From Clostridia bacterium (GTDB lineage: Bacteria > Bacillota > Clostridia > Oscillospirales > CAG-272): 64,000 nt of DNA. The notes under the pieces are model-generated. The model made no database searches. It worked only from the letters and a program-made list of their open reading frames with translations, and was not told the DNA's origin. Below, piece by piece: positions 39,683 through 47,436 of this stretch. Location of the stretch: assembly GCA_017481495.1 (NCBI GenBank), contig JAFUPC010000124.1, forward strand, positions 1-64,000. The letters run 5' to 3'. A program made the translations under genes and the position numbers. Position 1 is the stretch's first letter; each line of letters begins with the position of its first letter.

Positions 39683-39790
39683 TACGGGGAGCTTGAAGCG
39701 CTTTCGGACACGGGAGCGCATACAGGCTGAGAGGAAGGTGATGCCTTCGACCCGCTGACCTGATTTGGATAATGCCAACGTAGGAAGTGA
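39683..39790 (+). promoter_or_regulatory. TPP riboswitch (thi box)
   Basis: The conserved core is clear: CTGAGAGGAAGG, ATGCCTTCGACCCGCTGACCTGATTTGG, ATAATGCCAACGTAGGAAG. It binds thiamine pyrophosphate and turns off thiamine synthesis. A transcription terminator follows at 39842-39883, so control is probably at transcription termination. It lies between barstar and thiD. Confidence 0.92.
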
Positions 39791-39841
39791 AACGAGGAAC
39801 AGGGAACCTGAAAGGTTTCTGTGTATATCCCCGAATGTTTT

Positions 39842-39883
39842 CCGTCCGGAAATCCGCTCTGCGTGGTATCCGGGCGGTTTTTT
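39842..39883 (+). terminator. TPP riboswitch terminator
   Basis: CCGTCCGGA and TCCGGGCGG pair with one G-T, followed by TTTTTT. It is the expression platform of the thi box. Confidence 0.88.
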
Positions 39884-39914
39884 ATTCGATATATAATAAA
39901 AGGAAGGAAAAATT

Positions 39915-40721
39915 ATGACCACAACTCTGAAAACGACCCTCACCATTGCCGGCAGTGATTGCAGCGGCGGTGCGGGGATACAGGCTGATCTGAAAACAAT
40001 GACCGTGAACGGCGTTTATGCGATGAGCGTCATCACGGCGCTGACCGCGCAGAATACCACCGGAGTTCGCGCGGTGATGAATGTGACACCCGCATTTCTC
40101 GCACAGCAGATGGATGCTGTGTTTGAGGACATCCGCCCGGATGCGGTGAAGATCGGCATGGTGTCCTCCGCTGATCTGATTGAAACAATAACCGAGAGAT
40201 TGACGTTTTACCGCGCGGAAAACATCGTCGTTGACCCGGTGATGGTCGCAACGAGCGGCGCGCGCTTAATTGACACAGATGCGGTTTCCACTTTGACGGA
40301 ACAGCTTCTGCCGATGGCGACGGTTGTCACGCCGAACATTCCGGAAGCGGAAATTCTCGCCGGCATGAAGATCACCGACAAATCCGGTATGGAACGCGCG
40401 GCGGAGCGCATCTGCGCCGAATACCGCTGTGCGGTTCTCTGCAAGGGCGGTCACGCGGTCAGCGATGCGGATGATCTGCTCGTCGCTCCGGACGGTACGC
40501 ACCACTGGTTCCACGGCACGCGCATCGACAATCCGAACACGCACGGAACGGGATGCACGCTGTCGTCCGCCATCGCCGCGAATCTCGCAAAAGAGCAGTC
40601 GCTTGCTTCGGCTGTGGAAAACGCGAAAGCCTACATCTCCGGCGCGCTTGCCGCCATGCTCGATCTCGGACACGGAAGCGGGCCGATGGATCATGCGTTT
40701 ATGCTGAACCGGCGGAACTAA
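39915..40721 (+). CDS. thiD: Hydroxymethylpyrimidine (phosphate) kinase
   Basis: The 268-residue enzyme phosphorylates HMP and HMP-P for thiamine synthesis. It shows TIAGSDCSGGAGIQADLKT at the N-terminus, SVITALTAQNTTGV, VDPVMVATSGARL, and DNPNTHGTGCTLSSAIAANLA with the GTGCT anion-hole motif. AAGGAAGG precedes the ATG. The last 58 bp of the gene are duplicated 1.85 kb downstream in front of thiC, showing that the 3' end of thiD is an insertion site. The protein is unbroken here. Confidence 0.95.
   Translation: MTTTLKTTLTIAGSDCSGGAGIQADLKTMTVNGVYAMSVITALTAQNTTGVRAVMNVTPAFLAQQMDAVFEDIRPDAVKIGMVSSADLIETITERLTFYRAENIVVDPVMVATSGARLIDTDAVSTLTEQLLPMATVVTPNIPEAEILAGMKITDKSGMERAAERICAEYRCAVLCKGGHAVSDADDLLVAPDGTHHWFHGTRIDNPNTHGTGCTLSSAIAANLAKEQSLASAVENAKAYISGALAAMLDLGHGSGPMDHAFMLNRRN
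40654..40711 (+). repeat. 58-bp direct repeat, left copy (3' end of thiD)
   Basis: This is the 3' end of the thiD reading frame up to ATGCTGAACCG. The right copy at 42504-42561 is identical except for one base (A to C at 40676/42526). The copies have the same orientation. Confidence 0.95.
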
Positions 40722-40864
40722 TTGTATCTAACGAAACATTACTGAATATAATATTGACAAGTGTTGAGTCTACTTTGCAGCAAAAATTTCAATGAAAACG
40801 AAAGGAAAAGCACTAAAATAAGAAAATTAAAAAATAATCCAAAAAAATATTCACAAAATGTTAA

Positions 40865-40893
40865 TTGAAATTCTTGATAAAATCCTGTATAAT
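40865..40893 (+). promoter_or_regulatory. Promoter of the cassette genes
   Basis: TTGAAA (40865-40870), a 17-bp spacer and TATAAT (40888-40893) lie in AT-rich DNA about 155 bp before the metalloprotease gene, which leaves a long leader. Confidence 0.7.
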
Positions 40894-41049
40894 TAGATTG
40901 TAAGAAAAAGATGTATGAAGTGGTTCTAATACATCTGTAATGGTTTGGATCACATTAAGGATGGTGATAGTTGATGATAATAAAACTCATCTACTATAAA
41001 CGAGGGACAAAAGGAATATATAAAAATAACATACAAGGAGAAATTATAG

Positions 41050-41679
41050 ATGAAAAAAACCTTATTTACATCCATAATTTTGGTCGTTCTTCTTTTCTCT
41101 CTCGCATTGAGTGCATCTGCCGACTTTAATTATAGTTCGGTATTTTACTCAACGGATGGATATCGGACTTCAACGACCTCTGCTACGATATATTTGCAGA
41201 ATAAAATCAATAATACTTCCATCTATTCGAATCATTTCGTTACCGCCGTTTCTTATTGGAATAATGCGGGATTAACAGATCGCACATATGTGGTCAACAC
41301 TTCTTCCTCTTCGTATATTTATAATGAAGATTTTAATTATAGTAGTGATGTTTCTATCCAGGAAGAAGGAGCTGATGGAACGGTTGCTTTTTTTGAACCG
41401 TTGATTCAGAACACCGTATATTGTAGTTGTCATAAGACTCGCTCATTTTATATCGCATTAAACGATGCCGAGTTTTCCGGATTGACATCTACATATAAAA
41501 GAGGTGTCATTACGCATGAATTGGGTCATGCTTTGGGATTGTTGGATTTGGATAAAAATGGTACAACGACATACCAAGATCGGTCAATAATGTCGTATGC
41601 ATCAGATTTATCATCTAAAGCCACACCTTATACGCTTGATGTAACAAATGCGAATGAGTGTTGGTCTCCACATAGTTGA
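41050..41679 (+). CDS. Secreted zinc metalloprotease (matrixin-like)
   Basis: The 209-residue protein has a cleavable signal peptide (LFSLALSASA, cut near residue 25). Residues 155-165 read HELGHALGLLD, a zincin motif in which HExxH binds zinc and the third ligand is the Asp (or a later residue), as in some snapalysin-type and matrixin-like enzymes. A met-turn-like SIMSYAS follows 20 residues later. The coding sequence is AT-rich compared with its neighbours. It is the first gene of the cassette after its promoter. AAGGAGAAATT precedes the ATG. A substrate cannot be deduced. Confidence 0.8.
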   Translation: MKKTLFTSIILVVLLFSLALSASADFNYSSVFYSTDGYRTSTTSATIYLQNKINNTSIYSNHFVTAVSYWNNAGLTDRTYVVNTSSSSYIYNEDFNYSSDVSIQEEGADGTVAFFEPLIQNTVYCSCHKTRSFYIALNDAEFSGLTSTYKRGVITHELGHALGLLDLDKNGTTTYQDRSIMSYASDLSSKATPYTLDVTNANECWSPHS

Positions 41680-41697
41680 TAGATAGGAGGTACGTTA

Positions 41698-42411
41698 ATG
41701 AAACGTTATCTTGCATTCATGCTGACAATTTTAGTCATGCTTACCGTATGCGCTTGTCAGACAAGTGAATCAATCAATCCGGTATCCGAAGAATCTGAGA
41801 TTCTTTATGAGGTGAAGACACAGTCTTATACGATTTTCAACAAGTCGCTTGAAGAGTGCGTTGAAGAAGCGGATTATATTGTGTACGGAACCGTTTCGGA
41901 AATTGAAACAGCTTTACTTGAAACGGGATACACATTATCAGTTGATATGATTGATAATGTTGCAGACGATGAACTGGTTTCCACGATCAGAAAAATTTAT
42001 ACACCGATTTCTTTTGTTCCGCAAGTGGTGTATAAAACGCCGGAAGCTGATATGACAGCGGGAGAATTCGATATATCCGAATCTGTGGAAAACTCAGCTG
42101 TTTTATACACATCGGAAATCAACGAAGGGCGTACTGACGGCACGATTCCTTTGCGCGGAAGATATGGGGAGTATAACGGGTTTAAGTTTTCTGCAAATAC
42201 AAATCGTGTATTGATGGAGGAGGGAAAGGAATATATACTTTTCCTTTATGTAAATAATCAAGGTACGGTTAGTGTTTGGCATCAGCCCTCGATTCTTATC
42301 AATGAAGACGGAACCTATCAATCCTTAATGAACAATCAGGAGATATACTCCGACTTCGATAACATTGATGAAATAATCACATACTTTGAGAGTCTTATGT
42401 TATCAGAATAA
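41698..42411 (+). CDS. Lipoprotein of unknown function
   Basis: The 237-residue protein has a lipobox (TVCAC) after a short hydrophobic segment. The mature part contains ECVEEADYIVYGTVSEIE and, near residue 180, MEEGKEYILFLYVN. The same two-part pattern occurs twice in the lipoprotein at 44084. It starts 18 bp after the metalloprotease with GGAGG before the ATG. The AT-rich composition matches the protease. It may be a partner, inhibitor or immunity protein of the protease; this is inference from the pairing. Terminator follows. Confidence 0.7.
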   Translation: MKRYLAFMLTILVMLTVCACQTSESINPVSEESEILYEVKTQSYTIFNKSLEECVEEADYIVYGTVSEIETALLETGYTLSVDMIDNVADDELVSTIRKIYTPISFVPQVVYKTPEADMTAGEFDISESVENSAVLYTSEINEGRTDGTIPLRGRYGEYNGFKFSANTNRVLMEEGKEYILFLYVNNQGTVSVWHQPSILINEDGTYQSLMNNQEIYSDFDNIDEIITYFESLMLSE

Positions 42412-42416
42412 ATTAG

Positions 42417-42440
42417 AAAAGGACACTACGGTGTCCTTTT
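42417..42440 (+). terminator. Terminator of the cassette genes
   Basis: AAAAGGACAC, loop TACG and GTGTCCTTTT form a perfect 10-bp stem ending in a T-run. It would also stop any transcription coming from the TPP-riboswitch-controlled thiD promoter. Confidence 0.92.
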
Positions 42441-42503
42441 CGTTTAAAAAAGTCCCTAAAATAACACGCAAATCAATTTGATGAACAAGAATAGAGTTGT
42501 TCT

Positions 42504-42561
42504 CCATGCTCGATCTCGGACACGGCAGCGGGCCGATGGATCATGCGTTTATGCTGAACCG
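42504..42561 (+). repeat. 58-bp direct repeat, right copy (displaced thiD 3' end)
   Basis: Identical to 40654-40711 but for one base. It continues in frame to ACCGACAGAGATGA, so a stop codon differs from that of the left copy (AACCGGCGGAACTAA). Confidence 0.95.
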
Positions 42562-42625
42562 ACAGAGATGACGGCGATAGCACTGTCGGATAACACTATA
42601 TATAATAAAAGGAAGGAAACTGAAT

Positions 42626-43936
42626 ATGTCCGTTGTTTACAAAACCCAGATGGAAGCCGCAAAGCGAGGAATCATCACCCCCGAAATGAAGCTGGTCGCA
42701 GAAAAAGAGTACCTTGACCCGGAAATCCTGCGGGAACGGGTCGCGCGCGGAACGGTTGCGATTCCGTGCAACGTGCGGCACAAGAGTATTTCCGCGGAGG
42801 GCATCGGCGAGGGTCTGCGCACGAAGATCAATGTCAATCTCGGCATTTCCGGCGACTGCAAGGATTACGACCTGGAAATGAAAAAGGTGGACTGCGCGCT
42901 GTTGTTCGGTGCGGAAGCCATTATGGATCTGAGCAATTACGGCAAAACGAACACATTCCGCCGTGCGCTGATTGAAAAATCCCCTGCAATGATCGGAACG
43001 GTGCCGATGTACGATGCCATCGGGTATTTGGAAAAGGATCTGCTTGACATCACCGCCGAGGATTTTCTGCGCGTTGTCCGGGCGCACGCGGAGGAGGGCG
43101 TCGATTTCATGACAATCCACGCCGGGATCAACCGCCGCGCCGTGGAAGCATTCATGCGGGACAAGCGGGAAATGAACATCGTGTCCCGCGGCGGGTCGCT
43201 GTTGTTTGCGTGGATGATGATGACCGGGCGGGAGAATCCGTTTTATGAGCATTACGACGAGGTATTGGACATTCTGCGCGAGTATGATGTGACCATCAGC
43301 CTGGGAGATGCGCTCCGTCCCGGCTGTATCGAGGACAGCACCGATGCGGGACAGATCGCCGAGCTGATCGAGCTGGGTGCGCTGACCGAACGCGCATGGG
43401 CAAAGGATGTGCAGGTCATGGTCGAGGGGCCGGGTCACATGGCGATGAATGAGATTGAAGCGAACATGAAGCTTCAGAAGCGACTTTGCCACAATGCGCC
43501 GTTTTATGTGCTTGGGCCGCTGGTCACGGACATCGCACCGGGGTATGACCACATCACCTCTGCCATCGGCGGCGCGATCGCGGCGGCGGCGGGTGCGGAT
43601 TTCCTCTGTTACGTCACCCCGGCGGAGCATCTGCGCCTGCCGGATCTCGAAGACGTGAAAGAGGGGATCGTCGCAAGCCGCATTGCCGCCCATGCCGCGG
43701 ATATTGCAAAAGGCGTTCCGCACGCAAGAGAACGCGATTATGCAATGGCAAAAGCGCGCCACGCGATGGACTGGGACGGGATGTTTGCACAGGCAATCAA
43801 CCCCGAAAAGGCGAAACGGTATTTCGATTCCACACCGCCTGCTGACCGCCATACCTGTTCCATGTGTGGCAAAATGTGTGCCGTCCGGACGACGAATCTG
43901 ATCCTTGAGGGCAAAACTGTGGAGTTCTGCTCGTAA
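42626..43936 (+). CDS. thiC: Phosphomethylpyrimidine synthase ThiC
   Basis: The 436-residue radical-SAM enzyme converts AIR to HMP-P in thiamine synthesis. ThiC signatures include [64 protein letters not shown] and [20 protein letters not shown]. The C-terminal cluster motif is CSMCGKMC, one residue shorter than the CX2CX4C of the long enterobacterial form. The length fits the short clostridial form. AAGGAAGG precedes the ATG. A 21-bp stretch before it (42599-42619) is identical to the stretch before thiD (39890-39910). Confidence 0.96.
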   Translation: MSVVYKTQMEAAKRGIITPEMKLVAEKEYLDPEILRERVARGTVAIPCNVRHKSISAEGIGEGLRTKINVNLGISGDCKDYDLEMKKVDCALLFGAEAIMDLSNYGKTNTFRRALIEKSPAMIGTVPMYDAIGYLEKDLLDITAEDFLRVVRAHAEEGVDFMTIHAGINRRAVEAFMRDKREMNIVSRGGSLLFAWMMMTGRENPFYEHYDEVLDILREYDVTISLGDALRPGCIEDSTDAGQIAELIELGALTERAWAKDVQVMVEGPGHMAMNEIEANMKLQKRLCHNAPFYVLGPLVTDIAPGYDHITSAIGGAIAAAAGADFLCYVTPAEHLRLPDLEDVKEGIVASRIAAHAADIAKGVPHARERDYAMAKARHAMDWDGMFAQAINPEKAKRYFDSTPPADRHTCSMCGKMCAVRTTNLILEGKTVEFCS

Positions 43937-44015
43937 AAATAAACAACGACCGGTATCGCTTGCGGGTGTTTTAGCGTTCATTCACAAAATTTCAAAAGAA
44001 TTCATAAAAATTTCA

Positions 44016-44044
44016 TTGACAACCGATATGTTTTCCTGTATAAT
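44016..44044 (+). promoter_or_regulatory. Promoter of the lipoprotein gene at 44084
   Basis: TTGACA (44016-44021), a 17-bp spacer and TATAAT (44039-44044) match the consensus exactly. Confidence 0.88.
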
Positions 44045-44083
44045 AGAATCAGAACACAAAACAAAAACAGCGGAGGGCAGACG

Positions 44084-44965
44084 ATGAAGCGTTTATGGAT
44101 TCTCTTATGCTTTGCGGCGGTCGTGCTTGGGTGTGTTTCCTGCGGTGATACCGCGGCGGAGACCGGTGCGGTAGCGGTGGAATCCTTGTCCGACGAACCG
44201 ATATTTGATGAAGAAGAAACCGCCTATTGGACGTTTGAGGAAATCGTCGCGCAAAGCAATAGAATTTTGCTTGCAAAATACATCGAACCGGTAGAACACG
44301 AAACTTATGCGGAGTTAAAATTCCGGGTTTCCGATGTACTCAGCGGGGCAACGGCGGACGAATATGTATATTTGTACCAAAATGAAGCATCGCGGAATCT
44401 TCCGTTTGAAGCGGGGAACACCTATATCCTCATCACCGAAAAACTGGAATCAATCATGTACGAGCATGACCGGTATTTGCTGATGGACGGATTATATCTG
44501 TGTACGGATTCGGAGACGTATTTGCGAAACGGCGAATCGATTGCAATACCGGATGGGATGAATATTTTTACATACCTTGATTCGCTGTGCGAACATCCGT
44601 CGGAAGCTGTTCCGATGTCCGAGGAAACCGTTACTTATGAAAATGCAATCGAGGAAATGGTGCATTTATCCGACTTTGTTGCGGTTGTGAACATTGATTC
44701 TTTGTATACGGAAGCTACAAATGCCAACAACAATACCTATCGCTGTACCGTGAAAGAACTTCTTTCGGGCGAGGGCTTGAATACCTACCGCGACGGTTCT
44801 ATCATTTTATCCATTCTGAAAAATACGGTCGAGGTGGGGAAATCGTATATCGTCGGGTTTTCGCCGGTGGATGAAAATTCGTTGATTTACCGGCAGGAGA
44901 CGGTGGAATCCGTTTATGCGGACGAAGAAAATATGATAAACGAAGTAAAAGCGTATATAAAATAA
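44084..44965 (+). CDS. Two-repeat lipoprotein
   Basis: The 293-residue protein has a lipoprotein signal (VVLGC or GCVSC). It holds two copies of one motif pattern: FEEIVAQSNRILLAKYI ... LKFRVSDVLSG ... EAGNTYILI (residues 43-125) and IEEMVHLSDFVAVVNID ... YRCTVKELLSG ... EVGKSYIVGF (residues 186-265). The cassette lipoprotein at 41698 has one copy. Function unknown. The gene is monocistronic, with a consensus promoter and a perfect terminator. GGAGGGCAG precedes the ATG. Confidence 0.72.
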   Translation: MKRLWILLCFAAVVLGCVSCGDTAAETGAVAVESLSDEPIFDEEETAYWTFEEIVAQSNRILLAKYIEPVEHETYAELKFRVSDVLSGATADEYVYLYQNEASRNLPFEAGNTYILITEKLESIMYEHDRYLLMDGLYLCTDSETYLRNGESIAIPDGMNIFTYLDSLCEHPSEAVPMSEETVTYENAIEEMVHLSDFVAVVNIDSLYTEATNANNNTYRCTVKELLSGEGLNTYRDGSIILSILKNTVEVGKSYIVGFSPVDENSLIYRQETVESVYADEENMINEVKAYIK

Positions 44966-44992
44966 AAAGGATGCCGAAAGGCATCCTTTTTT
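44964..44992. terminator. Terminator between convergent lipoprotein and toxin genes
   Basis: AAAAAGGATGCC, loop GAAA and GGCATCCTTTTTT form a perfect stem with A and T flanks, working on both strands. Confidence 0.93.
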
Positions 44993-45002
44993 GTAAACTA
45001 CT

Positions 45003-45338
45003 TCACCTTGTTTTTTGCACAAGCATATGGTAGAATGAAAATTTATTTTTCAGGTAACGCGAGAGTTTATCATATAAATTTTCGCGGGTTCCTGCCATAC
45101 GGATAATGATGATTTTGTTTTCTTCATAACGAACGGTATAGGCAAGTTCATAATTGGTTTTGTTATAATAAATGTCATAACCGTAGATACCGGACAGATT
45201 ACCGGTTTTCATTTTTCCGACAGTATGGTCAAGTGCGATCTGGTCGATGGCTTTCTGATACAACGCTTTCAGCTTCTGGTCTTTCAGTTTTTTGAAAAAA
45301 TTCCGTGCGTGCGGTGTGAATACTACCGATGTGGTCAT
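45003..45338 (-). CDS. RelE/ParE-family toxin
   Basis: The 111-residue protein matches the RelE/ParE fold: FTPHARNFFKKLKDQKLKALYQKAI, GKMKTGNLSGIYGYDIYYNKTNYELAYTVRYEENKIIIIRMAGTRENLY. The basic residues and the IIIIRMAGTRENLY end are typical. It probably acts on mRNA at the ribosome or on gyrase; the subtype cannot be told from sequence alone. It overlaps the antitoxin stop by 4 bp (ATGA), so the two are translationally coupled. Confidence 0.82.
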   Translation of the reverse strand: MTTSVVFTPHARNFFKKLKDQKLKALYQKAIDQIALDHTVGKMKTGNLSGIYGYDIYYNKTNYELAYTVRYEENKIIIIRMAGTRENLYDKLSRYLKNKFSFYHMLVQKTR

Positions 45339-45706
45339 GATTCTGTGTTATCAACGCCAAAGACATCCTCGTAGGAATACCCTTTGGCTTCTCCTTTTGC
45401 GATTTGATCGGCTTCTTCCAGCATGGCTTCCACCGCAGGGCGGATTTTTTTCTGCCGTTTCCGGAACTCCGACAAAAGTGCATTTCCGGTATATCCCTCT
45501 GCAAGCAACTCTTCCAGAATCAGATCGGAAAAATCACCGTCGTCCTCTGCACGGATCGGTCGGAGAATGATCTCATTCCCCCGAAGAATACATTCTGCTT
45601 CCGATTCAAAACCCAACTCGGAGAAAAATTTCTGCGGAATCGTAATCTGCCGCTTGGATGAAATGGCGACCCGCTTTTTTTCGGTCTGAACGGTTCCGGT
45701 ATTCAT
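45335..45706 (-). CDS. AbrB/SpoVT-type antitoxin
   Basis: The 123-residue protein has an N-terminal swapped-hairpin AbrB domain (VAISSKRQITIPQKFFSELGFESEAECILRGNEIILRPI) for DNA binding. A charged C-terminal tail (EELLAEGYTGNALLSEFRKRQ ... EADQIAKGEAKGYSYEDVFG) is the likely toxin-binding part. It is the first gene of the pair, which usually lets it repress its own promoter at 45757-45785. The start follows AAAGAGGGAGCATC. Confidence 0.85.
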   Translation of the reverse strand: MNTGTVQTEKKRVAISSKRQITIPQKFFSELGFESEAECILRGNEIILRPIRAEDDGDFSDLILEELLAEGYTGNALLSEFRKRQKKIRPAVEAMLEEADQIAKGEAKGYSYEDVFGVDNTES

Positions 45707-45756
45707 GATGCTCCCTCTTTCTTTCGCTTGGATTCTTGGTTTCTTGGTACGATATT

Positions 45757-45785
45757 ATTATACCGCAAAACAGGCAAAATGTTAA
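45757..45785 (-). promoter_or_regulatory. Promoter of the toxin-antitoxin pair
   Basis: On the minus strand TTAACA (45785-45780), a 17-bp spacer and TATAAT (45762-45757). Confidence 0.75.
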
Positions 45786-45799
45786 TAGAAAATCGGATT

Positions 45800-46501
45800 T
45801 TATCCGCCGATCATTTCTACTTTCCCATCATCGGAAACAAACGGCTTCATCTGTCCGTTTTTGACCTTTTCAATAAAATCCCCGACCGACGTGATTGTTT
45901 CTTCTCCCATCATGCCCGCGAGATGCTTCTGGCGGTCGGCGCTGTGGTTGTCGGAGCCGGCGAAATGGAGAAGACCGTAGCTGTCGGCGTAATGCTCTGC
46001 CATTTCGTTTTCAAACGGGGTGCGGTTGGCGTTGTGGATTTCCACGCCGTCCACACAGCGCGGGAAAAGACGGATGTGGTCGATATAACCCGCCTCGCGG
46101 AACGGATGCGCCTGGATAACGAGCGCGCCCGCCTCCCGGAGCATGGGGAGCAGCTTGCTTTTCTGCATGGATTCGGTTTCCGGATGCGCAAGATACCAGT
46201 CCATATCGGGTCCGTAAACGAGAAAATCCGTGCCGCCGTATGTCATTTCCACACCCGGGAACACGTCGATGCCAAGTTTTTTACCGACCGCGACCCCCTC
46301 CTCATAATCGGAGAAGTAAAAACGGATGCGTTCTTCATAAGAAAGCGAACGGTCAACGGAAATGTTGCCGTCGATGAAATGATTGGTGATGAAAATGCCC
46401 GCATAACCGAGGTTTTTGTAGCAGGCGACCGTATCGGCAACGGATGCGGATGCACAGCGGCTGACGGGGGATGTATGCAGGTGGGTTTCGTATAAAAACA
46501 T
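45800..46501 (-). CDS. PHP-domain phosphoesterase
   Basis: The 233-residue protein is a compact PHP domain: ETHLHTSPVSRC at the N-terminus (metal-binding His pair), FITNHFIDG, GVEMTYGGTDFLVYG, IQAHPFREAGYI, and HFAGSDNHSADRQ near the end, which together provide the metal ligands. It probably hydrolyses phosphate monoesters or diesters. It is distinct from the larger PHP protein at 4045. A perfect promoter lies 34 bp upstream, and AAAGGACATTCCC before ATG supports the start. Confidence 0.85.
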   Translation of the reverse strand: MFLYETHLHTSPVSRCASASVADTVACYKNLGYAGIFITNHFIDGNISVDRSLSYEERIRFYFSDYEEGVAVGKKLGIDVFPGVEMTYGGTDFLVYGPDMDWYLAHPETESMQKSKLLPMLREAGALVIQAHPFREAGYIDHIRLFPRCVDGVEIHNANRTPFENEMAEHYADSYGLLHFAGSDNHSADRQKHLAGMMGEETITSVGDFIEKVKNGQMKPFVSDDGKVEMIGG

Positions 46502-46534
46502 GGGAATGTCCTTTCGTTTGTGTTTTTCGGTTCC

Positions 46535-46563
46535 ATTATAGCACAGAATGCAAGAATTGTCAA
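46535..46563 (-). promoter_or_regulatory. Promoter of the PHP-domain gene
   Basis: On the minus strand TTGACA (46563-46558), a 17-bp spacer and TATAAT (46540-46535) match the consensus exactly. Confidence 0.88.
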
Positions 46564-46663
46564 GGGGCGGGGAAAAGGTTCCCGGCAGGTTGTACAAAAA
46601 TCGGGGGTGGAATTTGTTCAATACGACGAAATTGAAGTTTGTGAAAAAAATGTTGTAAATGTG

Positions 46664-46692
46664 TTGACACGGAAATAACTTTATGATATAAT
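46664..46692 (+). promoter_or_regulatory. Promoter of a small transcription unit
   Basis: TTGACA (46664-46669), a 17-bp spacer and TATAAT (46687-46692). The only sequence before a strong terminator at 46862 is a 36-codon frame. Confidence 0.85.
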
Positions 46693-46758
46693 AAAAGTGA
46701 CAGAGGAAAAGAAATATTTTCCATAAAGTGCAGTTCACTCAAAGAAAGGATGACAAAC

Positions 46759-46869
46759 ATGGTACTCGAACTGAAAATCCTTTATCATGCCCCGCTTATG
46801 CGGAATGCGTGGGACTGTCTGCTACAAAACGTGACGTGTCCAATCAAACGTATTCAAATGTGCGCATAA
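46759..46869 (+). CDS. Candidate 36-residue small protein
   Basis: A short frame follows AAAGGA at an ideal distance and translates to MVLELKILYHAPLMRNAWDC and 16 further residues with two more polar Cys-containing stretches. It ends in TAA at 46867-46869, inside the left arm of the terminator at 46862-46908. It could be a real peptide or a leader in a small RNA. No homologue is known to me. Confidence 0.35.
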   Translation: MVLELKILYHAPLMRNAWDCLLQNVTCPIKRIQMCA

Positions 46870-46908
46870 GCTGAAAAGAAGTCTTCGATTTTCGGTTTAT
46901 GCGCTTTT
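46862..46908 (+). terminator. Terminator of the small transcription unit
   Basis: GCGCATAA and TTATGCGC are perfect; GAAAA/TTTTC extends the stem inside. Four T follow. The TAA of the short frame is part of the left arm. Confidence 0.8.
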
Positions 46909-47036
46909 CATATCTTTGGATTGTGAAATCCTCAAAATACAGGAGTTGTCTGAAAACTGCGAAAGAATCATTACAGGAAAGAGATTTTCTGTAATGCGGT
47001 TGACGGTGACGGACTACGGGAAGGAGGTGCAAGTGC

Positions 47037-47378
47037 ATGAAGAAGTTTGCGAAGTTGCTTGTGCTCGTGCTGGCGGCGATGATGATTCTGTCGGTGGCGG
47101 CGTTTGCTTGGGAGCAATATGTTGAAACAACATATTATGAAAATACTTGTACGACATGTGGTATGACTGCTTTGGTGACGGAATGGAGCAATACCGTTAC
47201 TGGTATGGCTGATGCGGTTTGCTGCAAAAGTGTAAGATGGTACGAATCAAAAAAATGCCAGATATGCGGTATGACAGACCTTTATGTTGTTCGTCAAGAC
47301 GATTATTATCATTTGTTCGATGATTCAGATGGTGATGGTATCTATAAGTGCGTACATTGCAATTATACTCATGAATGA
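47037..47378 (+). CDS. Small secreted Cys-rich protein
   Basis: The 113-residue protein has a clear signal peptide (LVLVLAAMMILSVAAFA). The mature part has three cysteine groups: CTTCGMT, CC...CQICGMTD, and KCVHCNYTHE. The CxxCGMT pattern occurs twice and resembles a metal-binding or disulfide-linked secreted ribbon. AAGGAGGTGCAAG gives a strong start. It is AT-rich compared with the housekeeping genes. Function unknown. It is followed after 58 bp by the first giant lipoprotein and may be cotranscribed. Confidence 0.65.
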   Translation: MKKFAKLLVLVLAAMMILSVAAFAWEQYVETTYYENTCTTCGMTALVTEWSNTVTGMADAVCCKSVRWYESKKCQICGMTDLYVVRQDDYYHLFDDSDGDGIYKCVHCNYTHE

Positions 47379-47436
47379 TTAAGGTTAAGGAGCGTTGGAG
47401 CAGGGAAGAAAATTCCCTGCTCTCTGTGTCGTGTAT

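Larger units (their letters stand above)
40654..42503. mobile_element. Cassette inserted at the 3' end of thiD
   Basis: The 1,850-bp segment is measured from one direct repeat to the next. It contains AT-rich intergenic DNA, a promoter, a secreted metalloprotease gene, a lipoprotein gene and a terminator. It has no recombinase or transposase. thiD is intact at the left, and the right end keeps a second, displaced 3' end of thiD with its own stop codon (TGA at 42569-42571). That arrangement is typical of site-specific insertion into a gene's 3' end that reconstructs the gene, though homologous capture or tandem duplication could also produce it. Confidence 0.7.
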
